From Neomegalonema sp. (GTDB lineage: Bacteria > Pseudomonadota > Alphaproteobacteria > Rhodobacterales > Rhodobacteraceae): 64,000 nucleotides of DNA. Positions within the stretch are counted from its first letter, which is position 1, and each line of letters starts with the position of its first letter. A model generated the notes under the pieces. It searched no databases. It was given only the letters and a program-made list of their open reading frames with translations, and was not told where the DNA came from. The translations under genes and the position numbers were made by a program. Below, piece by piece: positions 8,752-19,282 of this stretch. The DNA is taken from assembly GCA_022760435.1 (NCBI GenBank), contig JALEFY010000007.1, positions 62,001 to 126,000 of the forward strand, written 5' to 3'.

Positions 8752-11433
8752 TCAAACCTTGCTGCCCGCGAGCACGGCCTCGACCGCCGCGATTGCCTCG
8801 GCAGCCTTGCTCGGATCGCTTCCCCCGGCCTGCGCCATATCCGCCCGGCCGCCACCGCCCTTACCGCCCATCGCATTCGCTGCGGCCTTGACCAATTCAA
8901 CCGCAGAGACCCGCTCTACCAGATCCTTTGTCACCCCGGCAGCGATCGCCGCCTTGCCCCCGGTATCGGCAACGAGGAGAATCGCGCCCGATCCAATTTT
9001 CTCTTTGTGAGCATCGATCAAGCTACGCAAGTCCTTGCCGGACACACCACTCAGGTTCTGAACGAGGAAGGGAATGCCGCCGATCTCTCGCAGATCCGCG
9101 CTTGGCCCGGAGTCGCCTTGCGCCCCGCCAGCCATCGCCAATTGCCGACGCAATTCAGCAACTTCATTGTCGAGCTTGCGGCGCTCATCACTCAAGGCGG
9201 CAACCCGCTCAACCAACTGATCCGGCGAAGTCTTCAATTGCGCCGCGAGCTGGCGAACGGTTTCATCCTGCTCCGCCAGATAGGCCAAAGCGGGAGCGCC
9301 GGTCAGCGCTTCGACCCGACGCACCCCGGCCGATGAAGCGCTCTCACCAATCACAGCCAGAACGCCAATCTCGCCCAAGCGCTTGACATGCGTGCCGCCG
9401 CAAAGCTCCATTGAGTAGACCCGTCCTGCAGGTCCCTCTTCCCCCTCAGGCCGCACGCCCATGGTGACCACCCGGACCTCGTCGCCATATTTTTCGCCGA
9501 ACAAGGCCCGCGCGCCCTTCTCCTGCGCCTCCTCGGGGGTCATGATCCGGGTCACCACCTCACCATTTTGCCGGATATACGCATTCACTTCGCTCTGCAC
9601 GGCAGCAATTTCTGCGCTACTCATGGCCTTGTTGTGGGAAAAGTCGAACCGCAACCGATCGGCGGATACCATCGAACCGCGTTGAGCAACATGTTCGCCA
9701 AGAGAGCCGCGCAGAGCTTCATGCAGAAGATGGGTCGCAGAATGGTTCGACTGGATCGCCTGTCTGCGCGCCACATCGACCGCCATGTCGACATTATCGC
9801 CAACCTTCAGGGGCCCTTTCTCGATGCTGACCTCATGGGCGAAGACCCCATCCGCCAGTTTGCGCACATTCTCAACAATAGCCCGCGCTTTGCCCACAAC
9901 AATGAGCCCGCGATCGGCCAATTGCCCGCCGCTCTCCGCATAGAACGGGGTCTGATTGACAACCAAGGAGACAAGATCGCCCTTCCGCGCCGATTTCACG
10001 CGCGCGCCATCCTTGACGATGGCCAGGATCTGCCCTTCTGCATTGAGAGCAGAATAGCCAAGAAACTCTGTGCTGCCGAATTCCGATTTCAGATCGAACC
10101 AGACCGCACTGTCCCCTGCCTCCCCCGATCCAGACCATGCGGCGCGCGCCTTTGCCTTCTGGTCGGCCATTGCTTTATCAAATCCATCGGTATCAACCCC
10201 GAGCCCGCGCTCGCGCAGCGCGTCCTGGGTCAAATCGAGCGGAAAACCGTAGGTGTCATAGAGTTTGAATGCCGTCTGACCGGGAAGCGCGGCCCCCTCA
10301 TCCAAAGCATCGACCGCCTCATCGAGCAGCTTCAGCCCGCGATCAAGGGTCCGGCGGAACCGAACCTCTTCGTTCAACAAGGTCTCTTCAATCATCGGCT
10401 GGGCAGCCCCCAATTCCGGGAAGGCTTGCCCCATCTGCTGAACAAGGGCCGGGGTGAGCCGCCACATGAGCGGGTCCTTTGCGCCGAGCAAATGGGCATG
10501 GCGCATCGCCCGGCGCATGATCCGCCGCAAGACATAGCCCCGACCTTCATTTGACGGCATCACACCATCGGCAATGAGAAAGCTCGCGCTACGCAAATGG
10601 TCCGCAATCACCCGGTGGTGAAATTTCTGCTCCCCGTCCGCCGCCGCTCCGGACGCATGGGCGCTCGCCTCAATCAGCGCCCGCATGAGATCGGTATCGT
10701 AATTGTCGTGCTTGCCTTGCAGGACCGCGCCGACCCTCTCGAGGCCCATGCCAGTATCGATTGACGGGCGCGGAAGATCGAGACGCTCATCCTCGCTGAC
10801 TTGGTCAAACTGCATGAAAACGAGGTTCCAGATCTCGATAAACCGATCCCCGTCCTCCTCAGCCGAGCCCGGCGGGCCGCCCCAGATATGATCGCCGTGA
10901 TCATAAAAGATCTCGGAGCAGGGGCCGCATGGGCCGGTTGAGCCCATCGACCAGAAGTTGTCCGAAGTCGCGATCCGAATGATGCGCCCCTCGTCAAGAC
11001 CAGCGATACGCTTCCAAAGCCCCGCCGCCTCGTCGTCTTCATGGAAGACCGTGACCAGCAAACGATCTTTTGGCAGGCAGAACTCTTTCGTGATCATTTC
11101 CCAAGCCAAATAAATGGCCTGCTCCTTGAAATAATCACCAAATGAGAAATTGCCGAGCATCTCAAAGAAGGTGTGATGCCGCGCCGTGTAGCCGACATTG
11201 TCCAGATCATTGTGCTTGCCACCGGCACGCACGCATTTTTGCGAGCTGACGGCCCGCGAGTATGGGCGTTTTTCCAGACCGGTGAAGACATTCTTGAACT
11301 GCACCATGCCAGCATTGGTGAACATCAAGGTAGGGTCATTGCGCGGCACGAGAGGCGATGACGGCACAACCTCATGGCCATTCTTCTCGAAGAAACTCAA
11401 GAAAGATGAACGAACTTCATTCAGACTGACCAT
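8752..11433 (-). CDS. alaS: Alanine--tRNA ligase
   Basis: This is a full-length AlaRS of 893 residues, the normal family size. The N-terminal class II aminoacylation domain opens with [20 protein letters not shown] and contains the motif-2 region [12 protein letters not shown]-like segment (here [20 protein letters not shown]). The editing domain has the zinc motifs [12 protein letters not shown] and [15 protein letters not shown]. The C-terminal GGxGGGR segment ([16 protein letters not shown]) is typical of the C-Ala domain. The enzyme charges tRNA-Ala in the cytoplasm and clears mischarged Ser and Gly. It lies 125 bases downstream of recA, a neighbour order shared by many alphaproteobacteria, and runs into the two acyltransferase genes. 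Confidence 0.97.
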   Translation of the reverse strand: MVSLNEVRSSFLSFFEKNGHEVVPSSPLVPRNDPTLMFTNAGMVQFKNVFTGLEKRPYSRAVSSQKCVRAGGKHNDLDNVGYTARHHTFFEMLGNFSFGDYFKEQAIYLAWEMITKEFCLPKDRLLVTVFHEDDEAAGLWKRIAGLDEGRIIRIATSDNFWSMGSTGPCGPCSEIFYDHGDHIWGGPPGSAEEDGDRFIEIWNLVFMQFDQVSEDERLDLPRPSIDTGMGLERVGAVLQGKHDNYDTDLMRALIEASAHASGAAADGEQKFHHRVIADHLRSASFLIADGVMPSNEGRGYVLRRIMRRAMRHAHLLGAKDPLMWRLTPALVQQMGQAFPELGAAQPMIEETLLNEEVRFRRTLDRGLKLLDEAVDALDEGAALPGQTAFKLYDTYGFPLDLTQDALRERGLGVDTDGFDKAMADQKAKARAAWSGSGEAGDSAVWFDLKSEFGSTEFLGYSALNAEGQILAIVKDGARVKSARKGDLVSLVVNQTPFYAESGGQLADRGLIVVGKARAIVENVRKLADGVFAHEVSIEKGPLKVGDNVDMAVDVARRQAIQSNHSATHLLHEALRGSLGEHVAQRGSMVSADRLRFDFSHNKAMSSAEIAAVQSEVNAYIRQNGEVVTRIMTPEEAQEKGARALFGEKYGDEVRVVTMGVRPEGEEGPAGRVYSMELCGGTHVKRLGEIGVLAVIGESASSAGVRRVEALTGAPALAYLAEQDETVRQLAAQLKTSPDQLVERVAALSDERRKLDNEVAELRRQLAMAGGAQGDSGPSADLREIGGIPFLVQNLSGVSGKDLRSLIDAHKEKIGSGAILLVADTGGKAAIAAGVTKDLVERVSAVELVKAAANAMGGKGGGGRADMAQAGGSDPSKAAEAIAAVEAVLAGSKV

Positions 11434-11558
11434 TGAACCCTGTTTCCTGATCTGGACGGTGAGGATTGCCTCAAGGATGACAGTATGCCGTCATAAGGGC
11501 ACTTCGCGACAAGGTCCAGAACGCCTTGCTTAATCGCGCAAAAGGGGTTGAAAGCCCG

Positions 11559-12599
11559 CTATGCTTCCAACGCCGTGCCTTCGTCATCCTCACCCGGTTG
11601 GAAACTGAGATCCAGCCCGTGGCTCGCGCGGATCTTGCGCTCGATTTCAACGGCTAGATCCGGATTTTGCTTCAGAAACACCTTCGCATTCTCACGCCCC
11701 TGTCCGATGCGCTGATCCGCGTAGGAGTACCAAGCCCCGGATTTTTCGACGATACCGGCCTTCACACCAAGATCAATCAATTCACCCGTCTTGGAGATGC
11801 CTTCCCCATACATGATGTCGAACTCGACCTGCTTGAAAGGGGGCGCGACCTTGTTCTTTACGACCTTGACGCGGGTCGCATTGCCAACAACTTCATCGCG
11901 ATCCTTGATCGACCCGATCCGCCGAATGTCCAGACGAACCGAGGAGTAGAATTTCAACGCATTCCCACCGGTCGTCGTCTCCGGGCTACCGAACATCACA
12001 CCGATCTTCATGCGAATCTGGTTGATGAAGATCAGGGTACATTTTGAGCGGGAAATCGAGCCGGTCAGCTTGCGCATCGCCTGACTCATCAATCGAGCCT
12101 GCAACCCCATCTGCGAATCGCCCATATCCCCCTCGAGCTCAGCCCGCGGCGTCAATGCAGCCACCGAATCGACGACAACCAGGGCGACAGCTCCCGAGCG
12201 CACCAACGTATCTGCAATCTCCAACGCTTGCTCACCCGCATCCGGCTGAGAGATCAACAATTCATCGAGATTGACCCCCAGCTTGCGGGCATAGGTCGGA
12301 TCGAGCGCATGTTCGGCATCAATAAAGGCGCAGGTGCCGCCGGTTTTTTGTTCTTCGGCGATGGCATGCAGGGTCATCGTGGTCTTGCCAGAACTCTCCG
12401 GCCCGAAAATCTCGATAATCCGCCCTTTTGGCAGGCCGCCGATGCCCAGAGCAATATCAAGACCAAGAGATCCGGTGGACACGGCCTCAATATCCATGGC
12501 CGAGCCCTCTTGCCCCAGCCGCATGACCGATCCTTTACCAAAAGAACGCTCAATCTGCTGGAGCGCCGCCTCCAACGCCTTTTGCTTTTCAGCCGACAT
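11559..12599 (-). CDS. recA: Recombinase RecA
   Basis: This 346-residue protein has all the RecA landmarks: N-terminal [21 protein letters not shown]-loop GPESSGKTT at 66-74, and the loop region [20 protein letters not shown]. The acidic C-terminal tail ends [11 protein letters not shown]. RecA forms filaments on single-stranded DNA for strand exchange and drives LexA self-cleavage. The start ATG at 12599 is supported by GGGGAGA five bases upstream; an in-frame TTG at 12617 is an unlikely extension. The gene sits 140 bases downstream of cckA with its own apparent promoter. Confidence 0.98.
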   Translation of the reverse strand: MSAEKQKALEAALQQIERSFGKGSVMRLGQEGSAMDIEAVSTGSLGLDIALGIGGLPKGRIIEIFGPESSGKTTMTLHAIAEEQKTGGTCAFIDAEHALDPTYARKLGVNLDELLISQPDAGEQALEIADTLVRSGAVALVVVDSVAALTPRAELEGDMGDSQMGLQARLMSQAMRKLTGSISRSKCTLIFINQIRMKIGVMFGSPETTTGGNALKFYSSVRLDIRRIGSIKDRDEVVGNATRVKVVKNKVAPPFKQVEFDIMYGEGISKTGELIDLGVKAGIVEKSGAWYSYADQRIGQGRENAKVFLKQNPDLAVEIERKIRASHGLDLSFQPGEDDEGTALEA

Positions 12600-12685
12600 T
12601 TCACTCTCCCCGATCAAAATCTCTCCAGCATGCCGGTTTGGCGATGCTTGTATCTCACAGCAAGTTTCAGCTGTCCATACGCTTA

Positions 12686-12714
12686 ATTTTCCACTAATGT
12701 TCGGAACAAGTCAA
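12686..12714 (-). promoter_or_regulatory. recA promoter with a palindrome in the spacer and an adjacent GANTC site
   Basis: On the minus strand TTGACT (12714-12709) is separated by exactly 17 bases from GAAAAT (12691-12686), a good sigma-70-type pair. The spacer contains TGTTCCGAACA, a perfect 5-1-5 inverted repeat at 12698-12708. A GATTC site (GANTC, the CcrM methylation target in alphaproteobacteria) abuts the -35 at 12715-12719. The usual alphaproteobacterial LexA box GTTC-N7-GTTC is not present in intact form. Confidence 0.5.
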
Positions 12715-12739
12715 GATTCGTGAGGGCGAATTGGAACAT

Positions 12740-15460
12740 TCATTCGGACAGCTGTCGGCGGACTACCGCGGTCAATTCAGCAAGCTTGAAGGGTTTTTGA
12801 ATAAACCCTGTCAATTGCTGGTCCGGGCCTTCTTGCAGCTGGTCCTCACCAAACTTGCTATCGAATGCATCACGCGGGTAGCCAGACATAAAGACCGTGC
12901 GCAGATTGGGCCGGATATCACGAACGGTTCGCGCCAGCGTCGGTCCATCGATATTGGGCATGATCACATCCGAAAGCATGAGATCAACGATCTCGTTGGA
13001 ATCTTGCAGTATTTCCAGCGCCTCCTCGCCATCGCCCGCTTCGAGAACATCATACCCATTCGCTCGCAGAACCTTCGCGGTCATCTGACGCACTGGGTCC
13101 TCATCTTCAACCAAGAGGATGCGCTTGGTGTTAGATGCGGGCGCAGGCCCCGTGTTCTCTTCGCTTTTCTCCTGTGCAAGCGTGGCCGAGACCCCTGCGC
13201 TGAGCAAGCTCGAGAGGTCCCGCCCGGGCGAGGCAGGAGCGACTGGCTCTCCGCTCCCCTGATAGCGCGGCAAGTAGATCCGGAAAGCCGTGCCTTGCCC
13301 GGTTGTACTATCGGCAAAGATAAACCCGCCGGACTGTTTGACAATGCCGTAGACTGTGGACAGGCCCAGTCCGGTCCCCTTCCCGACCTCCTTCGTTGTG
13401 TAGAACGGGTCGAAAATCTTCGCCAATTTGTCAGCGGGGATCCCCGTACCGTTATCGATGACTTCAATACTGACATAATCCCCGGGTGGAACCAGAGAGT
13501 TGGGCGACGGCGCCGCGCTGTCAAAGCATTGATTCTTCGTTCTCAACAGGATCTGCCCCTGCGGACGATCGGCCTCAGTAATCGCATCGCGCGCATTGAC
13601 CACCAGGTTGGTGATGACCTGCTCGAATTGCGTTGCATCGACACGGCATGGCCACAAGTCTTCCGCCAGCTCCGGGTGAAGTGTCACTTTCTCCCCGATC
13701 AAACGATCGAGCATATGGCTGGTCTCGGACAAGGTATCGGTGAGATTGACGATGTCCGGGCGCAATTGTTGCTTTCGGGAATAGGCAAGCAATTGGCGCA
13801 CGAGATTGGCAGCACGCTGCGCATTTTGAGAGATCGCGCTCAGCTCGGCATAGTCGGGATCGCCTTCTGCCGAATGGCGCATGAGCAAAACCTCGCTACA
13901 GCCAGAGATAACTGTCAGCAAGTTGTTGAAATCATGAGCAACCCCGCCCGCCAACTGGCCGACAGCATTCAGACGCTGCGTTTGCCGGAAGCGCTCCTCA
14001 AGCGCGCGCTCGACAGAGGCATCGACCATATAGGTGAGCAAAAGCGGGCCGGTCTTGGTCTCAAGGCGGCTGAAGTAGAACTGCGCCACCACGGATTCCT
14101 CGACCGTACTCGCGGCCTTCCCCAAGGTTGCCTCAAAAGAAGGTCCATCGGGTGCTCCATTGGCGATGACAGCCGTCAAGCGACGCACCGCCTCATCGCG
14201 ATCATCGAGCGCAATCGCATCAATCAGGTTGTCGCCAAGATCAGCGGCTCCGTCGAGAAGGCGCTGGGCAGCGCCGTTAAGGCGCAGGATGCGCCCCTCT
14301 TGCGAGAGAACTGCAACGCCGATTGGCGCTTCCTCAAACAGGCGGACCGTATGCATCGCATCCTGTGCCCCGAAGAAATTCTCGGCATCGATGCCCGTAT
14401 CAGGGGCGATCGGCAAAGCACTTTGCTCGGCATCCGCCGCTGCGATCGGCGCAACCAGCCCGATCGCTTCATCCGGGCCGCCGCCCTCAACGCGCAGCGG
14501 CGCGAAAAGCAACGAGACGTTTCTCGGCGCCGAAGAACCGCCCAGCAAACGCGTCCGCATCACGGTGCGATTCAAACGCGTACCGAGGATTTTACGGGAT
14601 GCTTCTGGCAGGATTGCACTCAGATGGCGCACAGTACGGTTCTTCTGGATCGACAAGCGACCGCCGCCGATGCCTGGGCGGACCCAAGCCTGCAAGACCG
14701 GGTTCATCTCAAGAATGTCGCCCTCGGCATTGACCCGAAACCAACCGAGACCGGCCCGTTCGGCCGCACCGGCCAAGGCGTCTGTCTCCGACTTCATGTC
14801 CCGCAAACGCCACCGCCAGATCACTGTCCTCCCAGTGCCGGGCCAGACGGCGATATCGATCATGGCCTGCCCCGGGACCGCAACGCGCTCCCGGCGAAAC
14901 CGGCCAGCCAGAGCATCGCGCAGCAAACGATAGGTAATCGCATCGGCCTCGGGCGAGCCTGCAAGCAGATCGCGCGCCCGCTTATTGTTGCCCGAAAGAC
15001 CGGCCCGCGCCGCGCGGTTCATCGCAAGCAGCCGGCCATTGGCGGCGACCAGTGCTGTCATCTCTGGCGCGCCATCATAGAAGTCCATGAAAGTCTCGCG
15101 CACGCCCCGCCGCGGCATGACCGATCTCAACAGCGCTCTTTCGCCGAGACCATAGATCCCAAGCCCCCCCGCCGCAGCGGCACCAACAAGCAGGCCAAAG
15201 CTCATCAAGTTTTCCCCGGTCGCGCTGGCTGCGTAGCCGAGCCCGGCGGCAAGTGCCAATGCCGGAACGCTCACCCAGAGCGGGACAGGAAGATCGCCCT
15301 GCCGTCGCAGGGTCTCCCGCCCGCTTTGCTCACTGCGCATTTGCCAATCGGCATCACCGCCCTGCCAATCCCGATGGTCCACCCTATCGAGAGCTTGCGC
15401 CTGAGAGCCTTGGTTGTTTTCGAGATCGGACACGTGGCCTCGCACCTGCTGGAAATTCAC
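12740..15460 (-). CDS. cckA: Cell-cycle hybrid histidine kinase CckA
   Basis: This is a 906-residue hybrid kinase. Two membrane segments lie near residues 60-105, followed by PAS-like regions. The dimerisation histidine is in AHDFNNLLTVISG (His509), the ATPase domain has DNGTGIPADKLAKIFDPFY and GTGLGLSTVYGI, and the C-terminal receiver has its phospho-acceptor Asp831 in LSDVIMPNIDGP. In alphaproteobacteria CckA passes phosphate through ChpT to CtrA and CpdR to control division. The start is probably GTG 15460, because a stop codon lies six codons upstream, but its ribosome site is weak; ATG 15340 is an alternative. A perfect CtrA-type box precedes the gene. Confidence 0.93.
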   Translation of the reverse strand: MNFQQVRGHVSDLENNQGSQAQALDRVDHRDWQGGDADWQMRSEQSGRETLRRQGDLPVPLWVSVPALALAAGLGYAASATGENLMSFGLLVGAAAAGGLGIYGLGERALLRSVMPRRGVRETFMDFYDGAPEMTALVAANGRLLAMNRAARAGLSGNNKRARDLLAGSPEADAITYRLLRDALAGRFRRERVAVPGQAMIDIAVWPGTGRTVIWRWRLRDMKSETDALAGAAERAGLGWFRVNAEGDILEMNPVLQAWVRPGIGGGRLSIQKNRTVRHLSAILPEASRKILGTRLNRTVMRTRLLGGSSAPRNVSLLFAPLRVEGGGPDEAIGLVAPIAAADAEQSALPIAPDTGIDAENFFGAQDAMHTVRLFEEAPIGVAVLSQEGRILRLNGAAQRLLDGAADLGDNLIDAIALDDRDEAVRRLTAVIANGAPDGPSFEATLGKAASTVEESVVAQFYFSRLETKTGPLLLTYMVDASVERALEERFRQTQRLNAVGQLAGGVAHDFNNLLTVISGCSEVLLMRHSAEGDPDYAELSAISQNAQRAANLVRQLLAYSRKQQLRPDIVNLTDTLSETSHMLDRLIGEKVTLHPELAEDLWPCRVDATQFEQVITNLVVNARDAITEADRPQGQILLRTKNQCFDSAAPSPNSLVPPGDYVSIEVIDNGTGIPADKLAKIFDPFYTTKEVGKGTGLGLSTVYGIVKQSGGFIFADSTTGQGTAFRIYLPRYQGSGEPVAPASPGRDLSSLLSAGVSATLAQEKSEENTGPAPASNTKRILLVEDEDPVRQMTAKVLRANGYDVLEAGDGEEALEILQDSNEIVDLMLSDVIMPNIDGPTLARTVRDIRPNLRTVFMSGYPRDAFDSKFGEDQLQEGPDQQLTGFIQKPFKLAELTAVVRRQLSE

Positions 15461-15533
15461 TCTTGGCTCGAGGACCTACTACAAGGGCGCATCTCGGGCC
15501 AGTTTCATACAACATGTCGTTACACCAAGAGTG

Positions 15534-15549
15534 TTAACAAGTCGTTAAC
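15534..15549. promoter_or_regulatory. CtrA-type binding box upstream of cckA
   Basis: TTAACAAGTCGTTAAC matches the CtrA consensus TTAA-N7-TTAAC exactly, and its reverse complement also fits. It lies 74 bases upstream of the cckA GTG, in the 105-base gap after rsmB. A further TTAAC lies at 15566-15570, overlapping the rsmB stop codon. CtrA is the response regulator controlled by CckA. Confidence 0.65.
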
Positions 15550-15565
15550 CTCTCTTTCCAGCTGG

Positions 15566-16837
15566 TTAACGCGTTTTTGGCGCGCGGTGCAAAATTGCGA
15601 CGAAGAAGCCATCGGTTTGCTGAGCGACAGGATCGAACCGAACGCAACCAGGGGCGGAAAACGGCGAAATGGTGCCAAGGCCCGCTGCCTGCCAGACTTG
15701 CTTGAGATCGACGGGCGCGAATTGGCCAGGTGCGCGCGCTGCGAATTGCTCGATGGCGGCCTCGTTTTCCGCGCGCAGAACCGAGCATGTCGCATAGACC
15801 AACCAGCCCCCCGGACGCACAAAGGTCGCCGCCTCATCAAGAACGCGCGCCTGCATGTCCACAAGTTCAGCCAATCGTGCCTCGGTAAACAACCATTTCT
15901 GATCCGGGTCTCGCGACCAGGTCCCGGATCCAGAGCAGGGAGCATCGACCAGGACCCGATCGCAGCGCCCCCGCAGCCCTTCAAGTTTGCCCGAAGAAAC
16001 AATTTCAATTCTGGCACCCGCCCTCTTCGCGCGGGGCCCGAGATCTTGCATGCGCGCGCGATCAATATCCCAAGCGTAGAAGCGAGCTTGCGGCGCGCAA
16101 GCAGCCATTGCCAGCGATTTGCCCCCGGCACCAGCACACAGATCGAGCATCAACGATCCCGGTGCCATCCCTTGCGCGGCCAGCAGAGCCACCGCCTGCG
16201 AAGCGGCGTCCTGGATTTCGATCAAACCGCTTTGATAGATCTCGGTACCGGTCAGCGAACGCGGTTTTTCGAGACGCAGGCAATCGGGCGACAAAGGCCC
16301 TTGAGCCGCCTCACAGCCCATCGCTTGCAGCGATTTGATGATCTTGCTCGGCTCGGTCTTCAGGCGATTTACCCGCAGATCAAGCGGCGAGCGCTGCCTT
16401 TGCCGGGCAATCAACAGCTCGGGATCCGGGACCGAGCTGATGAGGTCCGGCATCAACCATGCCGGCCAATCCGGAAGAGGAGCGGCCGTCAAGAATGCTC
16501 GTGCCGCGCTCAGTTCAGATGCCGTCAACGCCGCCGGCGCATGAACGCCTTGGCCGAAGATCTCCTGAACCGGGGCAAGATTGCGATGTTCACGCAATGC
16601 ACTGGCCAGTACATGAGCCCGGCCGCGGGCAATCGACGACGCTTCGCACAATGCCCCATCGCTGCGCCAGTGTCGGAGGCAATCATAGACCCGATCCGCG
16701 ATCGCCGCTCGATCCTTCGACCCGGCGAAACGATGACGCCGCCCCCACTCGGCGAGGCGGCGATCGATCTTGCCGGGATGCTCGTGCCAGTCCTGCAAGA
16801 TCTCAATCGCAGCCGCCAATCGCGCCGCCGGGGTCAC
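15566..16837 (-). CDS. rsmB: RsmB/NSUN-family RNA (cytosine-C5) methyltransferase
   Basis: This 423-residue protein has an N-terminal helical region of NusB type, then a SAM methyltransferase domain. The domain shows LDLCAGAGGKSLAMAA for cofactor binding, DAPCSGSGTW with one catalytic Cys, and YATCSV with the second Cys that typifies m5C RNA methyltransferases. RsmB modifies C967 of 16S rRNA in E. coli; the exact target here is inferred. The GTG start at 16837 has GGAAG four bases upstream. It follows guaB by 30 bases, suggesting co-transcription. Confidence 0.85.
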   Translation of the reverse strand: MTPAARLAAAIEILQDWHEHPGKIDRRLAEWGRRHRFAGSKDRAAIADRVYDCLRHWRSDGALCEASSIARGRAHVLASALREHRNLAPVQEIFGQGVHAPAALTASELSAARAFLTAAPLPDWPAWLMPDLISSVPDPELLIARQRQRSPLDLRVNRLKTEPSKIIKSLQAMGCEAAQGPLSPDCLRLEKPRSLTGTEIYQSGLIEIQDAASQAVALLAAQGMAPGSLMLDLCAGAGGKSLAMAACAPQARFYAWDIDRARMQDLGPRAKRAGARIEIVSSGKLEGLRGRCDRVLVDAPCSGSGTWSRDPDQKWLFTEARLAELVDMQARVLDEAATFVRPGGWLVYATCSVLRAENEAAIEQFAARAPGQFAPVDLKQVWQAAGLGTISPFSAPGCVRFDPVAQQTDGFFVAILHRAPKTR

Positions 16838-16867
16838 GACGCTTCCAGCCGCGCCGCGAATAGCTCA

Positions 16868-18445
<1,578 letters not shown>

Positions 18446-19243
18446 TCATGCCTGTTTCGGGTCCGGGCTCTCGGGATCGAGATCGTCCTGCTGACCGCCC
18501 CGAAAGCCCTGTGCGACCAAAAACATCTCCGCGCTATCCTTGCGGCTCGAGGGCGGTTTGAAATGGACAGCCTTCTCAAATCGTTTCTTGAGATGGGCGA
18601 GCAAGCCCTGCTCGGTGCCGCCCTGCAACACCTTGGCCACGAAGATGCCGCCCGGCGCCAGAACGTCCTCCGCAAATTGTGCGGCGGCCTCAACGCAAGC
18701 GACGATGCGCAGATGGTCGGTCTGCTTATGGCCGGTGGTAAAGGGTGCCATGTCGGACAAGACCGCATCGACCGGCCCGCCCAGCCGCCCCATCACGCGC
18801 GCATCCGCGTCCGGCTCCAGAAAATCAAGCTGCATGAGATCCGCGCCCGCAATCGGCTGCATTTCCTGCAAATCCACCCCGAGCACCGAACCGACCGGCT
18901 TGCCCGGCTGATCCCCCAGCGCGTTCACCTTTGCAACCGCGACCTGACACCACCCTCCAGGGGCGGCCCCGAGATCGACGATGCGCCGACCCGGACGCAG
19001 GATCTGGAAACGTTCATCGATCTCGAGCAGCTTGAAGGCCGCGCGCGAGACATAGCCTTCGCGCTGCGCGCGATGCACGTAAGGATCATTCAACTGCCGT
19101 TGCAGCCAGCGGGTCGAGGACAGCTTGCGCCCCCTGGCGGTCTTCACCCGAACCTTCAGGTCACGAGACGCGGCTCCCTTGCCCGGCTTTTGCTTGCCGG
19201 CCCCGGATTTTCCGCCTCCCGCGCCGGTGCGTCGCTTCACCAT
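18446..19243 (-). CDS. rlmE: 23S rRNA (uridine-2'-O-)-methyltransferase RlmE (FtsJ/RrmJ)
   Basis: This 265-residue protein has a basic, glycine-rich N-terminal extension of about 40 residues, then a Rossmann methyltransferase of the FtsJ family. [14 protein letters not shown] binds SAM, and the K-D-K-E active site is visible in [18 protein letters not shown] and SAEMFLVA with an upstream Lys in the RAAFKLLEI region. RlmE methylates U2552 of 23S rRNA during assembly of the large subunit. It lies 39 bases downstream of the Ppx/GppA gene, so the two are probably co-transcribed, an association common in alphaproteobacteria. Confidence 0.93.
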   Translation of the reverse strand: MVKRRTGAGGGKSGAGKQKPGKGAASRDLKVRVKTARGRKLSSTRWLQRQLNDPYVHRAQREGYVSRAAFKLLEIDERFQILRPGRRIVDLGAAPGGWCQVAVAKVNALGDQPGKPVGSVLGVDLQEMQPIAGADLMQLDFLEPDADARVMGRLGGPVDAVLSDMAPFTTGHKQTDHLRIVACVEAAAQFAEDVLAPGGIFVAKVLQGGTEQGLLAHLKKRFEKAVHFKPPSSRKDSAEMFLVAQGFRGGQQDDLDPESPDPKQA

Positions 19244-19282
19244 GCCGTCTCGCCTCTTCTCACTGCCATTGCCGCGCTCCTC

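Noticed and set aside
12600-12739. A standard alphaproteobacterial LexA box (GTTC-N7-GTTC) for recA
   Set aside because: Neither strand has the two half-sites with seven-base spacing; only an inverted palindrome is present, reported as a separate finding.
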